Positions 57,201-63,604 of a stretch of 64,000 bases of DNA are shown here, piece by piece (the first letter of the stretch is position 1; each line of letters starts with the position of its first letter). Below the pieces are notes generated by a model. It saw only the letters and a list, made by a program, of their open reading frames with translations, was not told where the DNA came from and did no database searches. A program made the translations under genes and the position numbers. Source of the stretch: Amoebophrya sp. A120 (Eukaryota; Sar; Dinophyceae; Syndiniales; Amoebophryaceae); assembly GCA_905178155.1 (NCBI GenBank), contig CAJINV010000012.1:115389-179388 (forward strand). Direction: 5' to 3'.

Positions 57201-60200
57201 ATCTGCAAAGTTATCCAAGATATCTGCAAACCAACAAGACTGCGCAGGGAAGGAAGCAAACGCGGGAGCAGGCTGAGGCCCATCAGGCTATAACAAACCA
57301 TGGCGAACATCTTCGATCGACCGGAAATACGGCGGCAGCTACTCCGGTAAAAAGCCGCTCACAGTCTTCTTTCGTTTATATATAGAAAGTAAACTCCCCA
57401 AAGGAAGTTTGAATAGAGCGCGTATACATTATGATTATATCACAAAGAGACCTGTCGGCAGGACTTCTAAAAAAAAAACAACCGGACACGTCGACCCTAA
57501 GTCTGCCAAGATCTATGACCAGTGCAGTGATGACGTCGGAAGCAGTGCGACATCTGGCCGCACCGCAGAAAATGCTGCGTCGATGGCGTCCGTATAGTCT
57601 TCCGAGATGCCCACGACTTCGCCCAGAAAAAATTTCGCCCGATGCCACGAAATCAGCCACCAGTCCCCAGTCGCCAGGCGAACACGATGGCGCTCGCTTT
57701 CCTTCTGGCGCTTCGGCTCCTGCGAGGTGAAAAACCACGACACAATGTGGCCACTGGCGGCCTTCGAATCCCCGGCCCAAATGTACTCCGCCGCAACCCC
57801 CCTAGCGTTCGGCTCCCTGTGCTCCTTCTGCGCACCCGTGCGCCGGTGGTAAATGACATCCCGGCGAATTGACGCAAATCGGCCGCGCTCGCCCGAACCA
57901 TGCTCCTCCTTCGACATTGTGTGCGTGGCGGCTAAGTATCTCAATGTCTTCAAGAAACTAGAAAGTAAAAGCGTAGCAGGAAAAAAAGACAGCTTGCTGG
58001 AGGAAAAAAATAAAAGCGCTGGCGGCGATCATAGATCTAAGCTAATGCATGAAGATGACAATAGAGGCGCACTGAAAGCCAACGCTCTGAGTGATGTCTG
58101 CATGGGTGAGACGGAAATAGGTGGTCGCTGTTTGGAAATAGGATGCGCATGGCCGAGGGCATGCGATATATAAGACAAGACTTTTATCATGAGCGGCCTA
58201 CGCGCCTACCGCGGCTGTTTTCCGCTCTCCGGCAATCTATGGTCTAAAACGATCCACGGCTCGACGATTCAAGTGCGGGCCACTAGCGCAGCCAATTTAA
58301 GAACGTAATCAAGTCAATACTCGAAGCCTACGGCGGAGATCCAGGCGCCTGCTAAGTACCTAGAGCGATCGGGCATGGGGCTAAGGCGTTCGACTTCTAT
58401 CTTCTTTCAAAAGAGGGCTCGGCCCGATGCAAGTATGCGCCATCCCCCTAGCGGGTGCAGGTGGCGGCGCGCATGCATGTTCACGCGGAATCTGCCCGAG
58501 GTGTGTCCCCTGCCAGGCATGATTTACCGCCCCGCGCGTCGTGCGCTCGGGTCGCGGTGTCAATTGCTTCCAGATCAGATGCTTTTTGCAGTTTCTGCCA
58601 AGTTACGTCGCGCTGCCCCGTGCGCTGCTTCCCCGCCCCGGACTGTGCACTCTGTGAAAATTGCTCTTTCTAGCGCAAGTTTGCGATGTCAAACCGAGCG
58701 GGCGAAGCTATTCGAGTCTCGTTGCAATACTACGAGTACAATACTTTTGCAATGCATATTGCTCTGCTGGGACCAACGTTGCTGAGTTCCTGTTCCCTCC
58801 GTCGGTGTTGGATCGACGTCGGCGCTGGTCGTCCTCTGCCAGGTTCGTGTATCAAAAGGAACAATCCCCCCCCCCCCCATATCAAAGCGAAAATCTGTGA
58901 TGCAGATTTGTGGTCACAAATCAGCTCTGTCTTGCAGTAGAGGACTGCAGGCCCACATCCAGCCTGAGTGGGAGAGATTTTGGCCTAGGCGCTCAACATG
59001 ACAAAAGTCAATGCTGTAGGCCCAACAGCATCACAAACCGCCGGCATAATGCGGGGGGCCTTCTGGATTTGCCTTCTTGCAAGACAGACGCGATTTGTGG
59101 CCATAAATCAGCATCACAAATTGAAATTTCCGAAAATATACATTTTCGGTATGGGGAGGGGAAATTTTTCCTTTTGATATCGCGGTCCCGCTGTTCCTGA
59201 TCCTGACACCGCGTTGATGTTTATTTCCTGCGTGCAGGAGTTGTTGTAAAAATCATCGCCACTACTTTTGCGGCCGAAGAAGTACTTGGTGTATATCCTG
59301 TGCAAAAGTATCGCACTGCAATCATGCATTACAAATCTTTATCTTAAGGCAAATCCGCATTACAAATTTTATCTCGCATGCTGGAGAAATAATTTGTAAT
59401 GCATTTATACGAGTGCGATACTTTTGCAGTTCATAGTGTAGTTATTTTTACAACTACCTCCACTACAACCATCCTCAGTAGCGAATCTCCGCCGGCCAAA
59501 ACCAGCACCGGCCAAAGCACTGCTTCTGGCCCTTCTTGTGGTGTCGATTATGCATTGCAAAAGTATCGTATTCGAACTCGTATCAATGCATTACAAATTT
59601 CCTCAGCATGAGAAATTGAATTTGTAATGCGGATTTACCTTGAGAAGAAAATTTGTAATGCATGATTACAGTACGAGTACGATACTTTTGCACACAATAT
59701 CGATAGAGAGATTGCGAAACTTTTTGCTCGGCACCGGCCCGTAGTGCGGGTCTGTGGGAAAGAAGCGGTCAACGTATGGAAGCGTCAGGTTTGAAATCGC
59801 CAAAGTTGAAATAATTTGTGATGCATAAAATGCATAGCGCGAAATACGTGTGTTGCAGAGCAGGCAAGGGAGGCCGATTGCAAGCCTGTTTGGGGTTAGA
59901 GCTCGAGCTGCTAAAGTAGCATGAGAAAATCAGTCACATTTGCCTAAACAGCATGACAAACTGGATTTAGGCATCGCCTAAATTTGTCATGCGCCACTTA
60001 GAAACTGGGTTCCAACTGGCATTCATTTTATGCATCGCAAACTATTTCAACTTTGACGATTTCAATCCTGACAGTTCCATACAACGGGTTGTTGCTGAGT
60101 TCCTGTTCCTTTCGTCGGCCTTGGATCGACGTCGCTTTTCGTCTGCCAGGTTCGTGGTCCCGCTGTTCGTGACACCGCGTTGATGTTTATTTCCTGTCTG

Positions 60201-63200
60201 TCGCAGTTATTGTAAAAATGATCGCCACTACTTTTACGGCCGAAGAAGTACTTGGTGTAGTTATTTTTATAACTAGTACCTCCTCCACTACCATCCTCAG
60301 TAGCTGTTCTCCGCCTGCCCAAACCAGCACCGGCCAAATATGGGACTCTCAAACGTTACATTCTCAACTGTTACATGATTTGTCATGCAAAACTCCCATC
60401 ATTATCCACACCATCAAGCTGCTTCGCATTACAAGTTCTCGACGCGCTAGATAGCACTAGAATCTGCGCCACACCTGTAATGCAAAAGGCGTAACGTTCC
60501 CCCTTTCACTTTTGCCATTCTTGCATTACAAATTCATGTAACGGCTGAGAATGTAACATTTGAGAACCCCATACCAAAGCGCTGCTTCTGGCCCTTCTTG
60601 TGGTGTCGATAGAGAGATTGCAAAACTTTTTGCTCGGCACAGGCCCGTAGTGCGGGTCCGTGGGAAAGAAGCGGTCCACGGGTTTTGATAGTACTTCAGA
60701 TGGATGTTCTTCCACATTCGACGCTTCTTGTCCGACCTCCTCGCTCTTGCTGCTCTTATCTGTCGCGGTGTCAGGTGGACCACACCCTTGCTCGCCTCTG
60801 ATGTTGGAGGTGGCTTTGTCGTTTGTCGTGTTGGCTGCAAGTTGAGCGTGCTGCAGCTCCTGCACGCCGGCGCTAAGACCATAATTTTCACGACCGGCGT
60901 CATAACTTGTTGTAGTAGCTGCTGGCCCCCCGTTTGTTCTTGTTGTTCTAACGTTATCATAAACGAATTGCTCAGCCTCTGAGCAGGATGAGGAATTGTT
61001 GGGGTTCCCAAAAGTTATGCAGCTTTGCGGAGATGCAGCACACGACGACGAAGAAGACATCGCTGCAGCTTCGGACATCAAAGTTGTTCCTTGATGCACT
61101 ACCGCGGGGAAGGTAGCACTACGACTAATAGATGATGACACAGCACCAACAGCAAAAAATGAGTTGTGTCGCGACAATTTATTCTTTTCCTCGTCCCTGT
61201 ACTCTTCGGAGGTGAAATTAGACACGGCAGTTGGCCGCGGCCCAATGAGCGACGACGCCCGGGAGGCGGCGTAATCCCTTGACGGGCTGGTGTGGCGGTC
61301 GCCTGCGGAAGAGCAAAACGACCTGTTGTTGTTGTAGTACCCACTGTGTCTGTCGTGGTGGTGGTCTTCATCATCTTCCGACATGTATGGATTTTTGCAA
61401 AAGTATCTTCGCACTGCAGCAGGAAGAACCGCATTGCAAATTAGCTCCCCATGACAAATGGAATTTGTCATGCTGATTTACCTTGGAAGCGAGATTTGTA
61501 ATGCATGACTGCGAAGATTCTACTTGCTACGAGTGCGATACTTTTGCACACCAGGATAACGTGCCAACGCTGTTGCGATCGGCGTCCGAAACGGAAGGGG
61601 CTGGAGAGGAGTGATGACGATGACGATAGTGATCATAAAACTCTTCTTCCCGTCGATTGCGATCATGATCTTCGACCACGCGGCCTCCACGACGATTCCG
61701 ATTCGGCAACAGGACCTTCATGCGTCGGCTATCAAAAGGAAAAATCCCCCCTCCCCATATCGAGACGAAGTTTCTGATGCTGTATCTCCGTACACACAGG
61801 AGCGCTGTCTTGCGATACGGCATGGCAGCCAGATCCTCAGCCTAGGGAGGGGCGTTTGGGTCTAGTTGTTTAGCATTGCAAACGGCTGTCCGCTAGGCCC
61901 ACCAGCATGCCGAATCGCTTCCACAATGGCGCGGAAGCGTCTGCGCTTGTCCTCTTGCAAGACAGACGCGATTAGTGGTCTCAAATCAGCAAGACGAATT
62001 CTCGGAAACCTACCTTTTAGATATCGGGAAAGGGGATTTTTCCTCTCAATAGCGGTAGCTGCGTCGTTTGAAGCGGGGCAGCGTTCGCGGGGACTCGCGA
62101 GCTAAGGCGTCGGATATGGAAGTGTCAGGATCGAAATTGACAAAATCAAAAAATTTCTGATGCACAAAATCGCTGTCCGTTAGAGCCTCAGTTTTCAAGT
62201 GGCGCATGACAAATTTGGGGAGCACCAAGATCCAGTCTGTCATGCTGTTTGGGCAAAGAAGACTGCTTCTGTGTTGCTACTCGTCTGGCAGCACATTGTA
62301 TACCCTTAAACAGGCACACAATGGGCCTCATTTGCCTGCTCCCCAATACAGGCCTTCAGTGCCCTACATTTTACGCATCACAAATTTTTCGACTTTGTCG
62401 ATTTCGATCCTGACACTCCCATATCGGAGTCCGATTCGGTATCACCCTCGCGAAATTCAAACTGCGGGTCGGTGATGAGTCTTCGAGAGTGGGCAACATC
62501 TAGAGGCTGAGGCACTCGCAAACCACGAGTAGTTCTTGTTCTTTTCTCGCGAGCGCCCTTGCTGCCGTCACCCGCAAAAGAGCTGAAACTGGACGAAGAG
62601 GAACTTTTTCGAGGCCGAGCGCGTATGCATTTTTACAAACATCTACTTCGGGTCTGGAAACCAGAAGAACCGAGCTTGTCATGCTGTTGCTGCTGCTCAG
62701 TCGCGATTATCGAACAAAGAGCTGCGTTTTTACATGATGACCGCCAAATAGCGCTGCCCAGTTCTGATGCGGGATAGTACGCATGGGCATGGCAAAATGA
62801 ACAATAACTGGTGTATGTGTCATAAATATAAATGCTTCATTAGTTGTCCCTCCAGACACGGACAATGTGTCGTGTGGTCCAAAAGCTAAAGATGCATCAC
62901 AAAGAACATGCGCTCTACTTCCAGACTGACCCGGACACAACATTTCGCATTCGATAGGAACCCGGCAGTAGTTCTCTTTCGGAAAAGAAACTACATCCTC
63001 GAAAAGAAATTTATTGTCTTTATGGGAGTGTCAGGATTGAAATCGTCAAAGTTGAAATGATTTGCCGTGCATAAAATAGATGGCAGTTGGAACCCAGTTT
63101 CCAACTAGCGCATGACAAATTTTGGTGGTCCTCAAATCCAGTTTGTCATGTTGTTTAGGCAAAGAAGACTGATTTTCTCATGCTACTTTAGCAGCTCGAG

Positions 63201-63604
63201 CTCTAATCCCAAACCGGCTTACAATCGGCCTCACTTGCCTGCTCTGCAACACACGTGCCTCGCGTCATGCATTTTGTGCATTGCAAGTTATTTCAACTCT
63301 GTCGATTTCAATCCTTACACACCCATAGTCTTCCACGCGCTTGTACTGCTTCGTCACTGATCGGAAGTTGAGCTCGATAGAAGTAGAGGTGGTAGCTGAT
63401 GTCCTATTTGCAAAAGCGCTAGTTGTATCCGTACCTGACAAGAACGGACGAGCGGCTAGATCACGCAGCTCATTCCTGTCGTCATCAAGATGGTTCCTGT
63501 ACTGCTGAGCTCGTTCATCTTTTCCTCGAAGAACCAGGTCCGCAACGCGGGTGAGGGCGAATTTCAACATCTCCACTTCCACGCCGTTGCCGTGCAGCTT
63601 CTGC
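36292..63604 (-). CDS. Giant P5B-type P-type ATPase (5' end beyond right edge)
   Basis: P5B ATPases (ATP13A2/Ypk9 group) move polyamines or cations across endolysosomal membranes. About 31 exons and 5,090 residues lie in the window; the phosphorylation motif, A domain and first membrane helices lie right of 64000. N-domain: GVEVEMLKF (63.55 kb), IRQFEFDQKLQLQSVIV (51.45), LFSKGSFEAIHKKC (51.27), LEGFYVLAVGCREL (50.7). P-domain: FLGLIYFRNELKPDS and ILTGDNLFTAVHVAQ (50.1), VFARMTPSGK and VGMVGDGGNDCASL (45.5; the usual GDGAND is GDGGND). Helices: LIELIREGRTCLTISTSLFE (45.1), others to 43.8, and a last one (SLVVVTMVLPSVVIAWLERS) at the stop, TGA 36292. Exons: 63604-63328, 63020-62957, 62623-62424, 62114-62052, 61729-61559, 61385-60574, 60338-60082, 59774-59700, 59548-59436, 59293-59180, 58849-58758, 56270-56105, 55782-55625, 53415-53061, 52900-50928, 50686-50652, 50387-49998, 49771-48777, 48451-47603, 47291-46318, 46037-45453, 45206-44585, 44435-44349, 44275-43654, 43382-42457, 42229-42047, 41886-41048, 40758-40716, 40410-39248, 39116-38735, 37976-36292. 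One intron is GT-AG (53060-52901). Confidence 0.82.
37977..38734. mobile_element. Introner element, family C, enlarged by minisatellites
   Basis: TATGGAACTGTCAAGATTG to CAATCCTGACGCTTCCATA; target repeat ACCTA; 758 bp against about 310 for other family C copies. The extra sequence is two tandem arrays. Excision joins TTRSVG to GGLRSDGT. Confidence 0.85.
38300..38635. repeat. Two minisatellite arrays inside an IE
   Basis: A roughly 91-bp unit beginning CTAGTGGGGGAAGGGTGTTC recurs at about 38303, 38394 and (truncated) 38486; then units around GTCGAGGTCACCT repeat about six times at 38540-38635. Confidence 0.85.
39117..39247. mobile_element. Probable introner element, family K (self-complementary ends)
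   Basis: GTTAACGTTAACGG at 39117-39130 and CCGTTAACGTTAAC at 39234-39247 enclose IE-like sequence with GTCATGC motifs. Flanking repeat is unclear; excision near it joins KQET to LFPVISRR. Confidence 0.65.
39265..39400 (-). repeat. In-frame coding duplication, 72-bp period
   Basis: GTAAGATCCCCGCCTCAG starts at 39265 and again at 39337. On the minus strand it encodes AGRSALRDNT(S)EAGIL twice in the C-terminal extension of the ATPase; the copies differ by one codon. Confidence 0.9.
40411..40715. mobile_element. Introner element, family C
   Basis: TATGAAAGCCTCAGAATGG to CCAACCTGACACAACCATA; 305 bp; target repeat ATATG. Excision joins FYCWYA to YTQAELVKD. Confidence 0.87.
40759..41047. mobile_element. 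Introner element, family F
   Basis: TATGCTGAGCAAAAGCGTCC to GGGGACGTTTTTACATAGGATA (outer bases); 289 bp; target repeat ATTCC. Excision joins SEDTLRE to SERSERFY. Only 43 coding bases separate it from the next IE. Confidence 0.88.
41887..42051. mobile_element. Introner element, family A
   Basis: TATGGATTGCAAAAGTATCG to CGATACTTTTGCAGTGGATA; target repeat AGCTA. Excision joins IMSRRCS to WDPSQVFFE. Confidence 0.88.
42230..42456. mobile_element. Introner element, family G
   Basis: TATCGTGAGAAAAAAGTGTT to AACACTTTTTTCTTAGGATA; 227 bp; target repeat GCTTG. Excision joins QHYFSETS to GQEPALISY. Confidence 0.9.
43383..43653. mobile_element. Introner element, family B
   Basis: TATCAAATGCAAAAGTGTCTGG to CCAGACCCAGACATTTTTAC...GATA; 271 bp; target repeat GACCG. 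Excision joins DSLLTSV to ITALKLQT. Confidence 0.92.
44276..44348. mobile_element. Short introner-like hairpin element, family L (73 bp)
   Basis: CATCCCCATCCAATTTGTCA on the left, CAATGGATGGGGATG on the right. Removing 73 bp gives FRKKHW-VFILCGYVIA across a membrane helix. No clear target repeat. Confidence 0.7.
44436..44584. mobile_element. Introner element, family A
   Basis: TATCCTGTGCAAAAGTATCG to CGATAATCTTGCAATGCATA; 149 bp; flanks AAAGCT and AAAGGT. Excision joins VLKYLY to SLELENSEP. Confidence 0.85.
45206..45452. mobile_element. Introner element, family B (diverged ends)
   Basis: ATCAAATGCAAATACGTCTGG to CCAGACCCAGATATATTTTC...CATA; 247 bp. Weak flank repeat (GCC). Excision joins DCASLRA of the P-domain to SHAGLALANG. 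Confidence 0.83.
46038..46317. mobile_element. Introner element, family F
   Basis: TATCCTGAGTAAAAACGTACCC to GGGGACGTTTTTACACAGGATA (outer bases); 280 bp; target repeat ACCTC. Confidence 0.9.
47292..47602. mobile_element. Introner element, family D
   Basis: TATCAAAGTGAGAAAAGCCC to GGGGGGATTTTTCCTTTCGATA (outer bases); 311 bp; target repeat AAGAC. Confidence 0.9.
48452..48776. mobile_element. Introner element, family D
   Basis: TATCAAAAGGAAAGGTCCCC to GGTGGGATTTTTCCTCACAATA (outer bases); 325 bp; target repeat TTTCC. Confidence 0.9.
49772..49997. mobile_element. Introner element, family I
   Basis: TATAACAGTGCACAACTCCC to GGGAGTTGTGCACTGTCGTA; 226 bp; target repeat TCCTC. Excision joins VGLCGGGRG to KSLMACSS. 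The only copy of this family in the window. Confidence 0.87.
50388..50651. mobile_element. Introner element, family B
   Basis: TATCAAATGCAAAAGTGTCTGG to CCAG ACCCAGACGCTTTTGC and CATA; 264 bp; flanks CCGCC and CCGAC. Excision joins FYVLAVG to CRELTTE. Confidence 0.88.
50687..50927. mobile_element. Introner element, family H variant
   Basis: TATGACCTGCTCAAGC at the left end is exactly complementary to the right end; inside follow TTACAGTCTCA-like repeats as in family H. 241 bp; target repeat GCGAG. Excision joins KTKHLA to LEGFYVLAV. The exon between it and the next IE is only 35 bases. Confidence 0.9.
53416..55624. mobile_element. Introner element, family A, 2.2 kb, carrying a nested element
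   Basis: Left terminus TATGCATTCCAAAAGTATCG and right terminus TTTTGCACAGGATA belong to family A; target repeat CAGGG. Excision joins SGKNAPG to GAPSDWTP. Nearly all of its length is a second element at 53473-55515. Confidence 0.87.
53473..55515. mobile_element. Nested transposon-like element with 32-bp perfect terminal inverted repeats
   Basis: Inverted repeats at 53477-53508 and 55482-55513 are identical over 32 bp. CAAGATC flanks the insert on both sides. A separate roughly 50-bp direct repeat, including a C-rich tract, lies just inside (53504-53554, 55438-55487). The interior has GAAGTGGCCACTTC-type palindromes (54000-54650) and GGTCCGGTGGCCTGAGTAAA-type repeats (54790-55110). No transposase-like frame is seen, so it looks non-autonomous. 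Confidence 0.8.
55783..56104. mobile_element. Introner element, family D
   Basis: TATCAGAAGGAAAAACTCCACC to GGGGGGATTTTTCATTTTGATA (outer bases); 322 bp; target repeat TCTCC. Excision joins GELADEE to MNASLRR. Confidence 0.9.
56828..57193. repeat. Four tandem units of about 106 bp with long G runs
   Basis: Units start at about 56828, 56934, 57039 and 57146, each containing CAGATTGAGGCGCAATATC, a G-rich run and GGCCCCCCGCATGTAAG; the last is cut short. The G runs could form quadruplexes. Confidence 0.9.
57513..57953 (-). CDS. Unrecognised ORF within the nested insert
   Basis: 146 codons, no known motif; notable words are YIWAGDSKAASGHIVSWFF and GDWWLISWHRAKFFLGEVVG, which read like a folded domain rather than repeat translation. 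If real, it is the only coding sequence carried by any IE in the window and a candidate mobile-element gene or captured gene fragment. Overlapping frames on the other strand are of similar length, so caution is needed. Confidence 0.3.
   Translation of the reverse strand: MKTLRYLAATHTMSKEEHGSGERGRFASIRRDVIYHRRTGAQKEHREPNARGVAAEYIWAGDSKAASGHIVSWFFTSQEPKRQKESERHRVRLATGDWWLISWHRAKFFLGEVVGISEDYTDAIDAAFSAVRPDVALLPTSSLHWS
58850..59179. mobile_element. Introner element, family D (absent from the paired copy)
   Basis: TATCAAAAGGAACAATCCCC to GGGGAAATTTTTCCTTTTGATA (outer bases); 330 bp; flanks TCGTG and TCGCG. The duplicate near 60150 reads straight through as GGTTCGTGGTCCCGC. Confidence 0.93.
59294..59435. 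mobile_element. Introner element, family A (absent from the paired copy)
   Basis: TATCCTGTGCAAAAGTATCG to CGATACTTTTGCAGTTCATA; 142 bp; target repeat GTGTA. The duplicate near 60255 reads CTTGGTGTAGTTATTT with a single GTGTA. Confidence 0.95.
59549..59699. mobile_element. Introner element, family A (absent from the paired copy)
   Basis: TATGCATTGCAAAAGTATCG to CGATACTTTTGCACACAATA; 151 bp; target repeat TCGAT. The duplicate near 60605 reads GTGGTGTCGATAGAGAG without it. Confidence 0.95.
59775..60081. mobile_element. Introner element, family C, at the duplication junction
   Basis: TATGGAAGCGTCAGGTTTG to CAATCCTGACAGTTCCATA; 307 bp; target repeat CAACG. Excision joins GTQQQP to VDRFFPTD. Confidence 0.92.
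60339..60573. mobile_element. Introner element, family H (absent from the paired copy)
   Basis: TATGGGACTCTCAAACGTTAC to GTAACATTTGAGAACCCCATA; 235 bp; target repeat CCAAA. The duplicate near 59510 reads GGCCAAAGCACTGC without it. Confidence 0.94.
61386..61558. mobile_element. Introner element, family A
   Basis: TATGGATTTTTGCAAAAGTATC to GATACTTTTGCACACCAGGATA (outer bases); 173 bp; flanks ACATG and ACGTG. Excision joins DRNSVGT to SEDDEDHH. Confidence 0.87.
61730..62051. mobile_element. Introner element, family D
   Basis: TATCAAAAGGAAAAATCCCC to GGGGATTTTTCCTCTCAATA; 322 bp; weak flanking repeat. Excision joins FKRRSYR to RRMKVLLP. Confidence 0.85.
62115..62423. mobile_element. Introner element, family C
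   Basis: TATGGAAGTGTCAGGATCG to CGATCCTGACACTCCCATA; 309 bp; target repeat TCGGA. Excision joins DTESDSD to ALARESPRT. Confidence 0.92.
62624..62956. mobile_element. Introner element, family B, strongly diverged
   Basis: ATGCATTTTTACAAACATC and GGGTCTGGAA at the left, TTCCAGACTGACCCGGACAC and GATA at the right; 333 bp. No target repeat remains, and the exact exon join is not resolved. Confidence 0.65.
63021..63327. mobile_element. Introner element, family C
   Basis: TATGGGAGTGTCAGGATTG to CAATCCTTACACACCCATA; 307 bp; target repeat GTCTT. Excision joins QYKRVED to NKFLFEDV. Confidence 0.92.

Larger units (their letters stand above)
56395..58717. mobile_element. Insert inside an IE, origin unknown
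   Basis: Begins with about 21-bp repeats of the TTTGAGTTCAGTTCACC type (56440-56540) and AT-rich sequence, then a four-unit tandem array, a 146-codon frame and a GC-richer unique stretch. No terminal inverted repeats are obvious; the flanks share only TTG. Confidence 0.6.
56271..58757. mobile_element. Introner element, family A, 2.5 kb, carrying a nested insert
   Basis: Left TATCCTGTGCAAAAGTATCG, right TACGAGTACAATACTTTTGC then AATGCATA; target repeat ATTGCT. Excision joins RWSQQS to NPVLLDWQL. The family A sequence is interrupted at about 56395 and resumes at about 58718. Confidence 0.85.
58770..60680 (-). repeat. Tandem exon duplication in the ATPase gene with different IE content
   Basis: 58770-59774 and 60082-60680 are copies of one coding segment (VDRFFPTDPHYGPVPSKKF ... 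NNYTKYFFGRKSSGD ... GTQQ). They differ by scattered substitutions and small in-frame indels. Copy 1 alone has IEs at 58850, 59294 and 59549; copy 2 alone has one at 60339. An IE (59775-60081) marks the junction. Confidence 0.93.
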
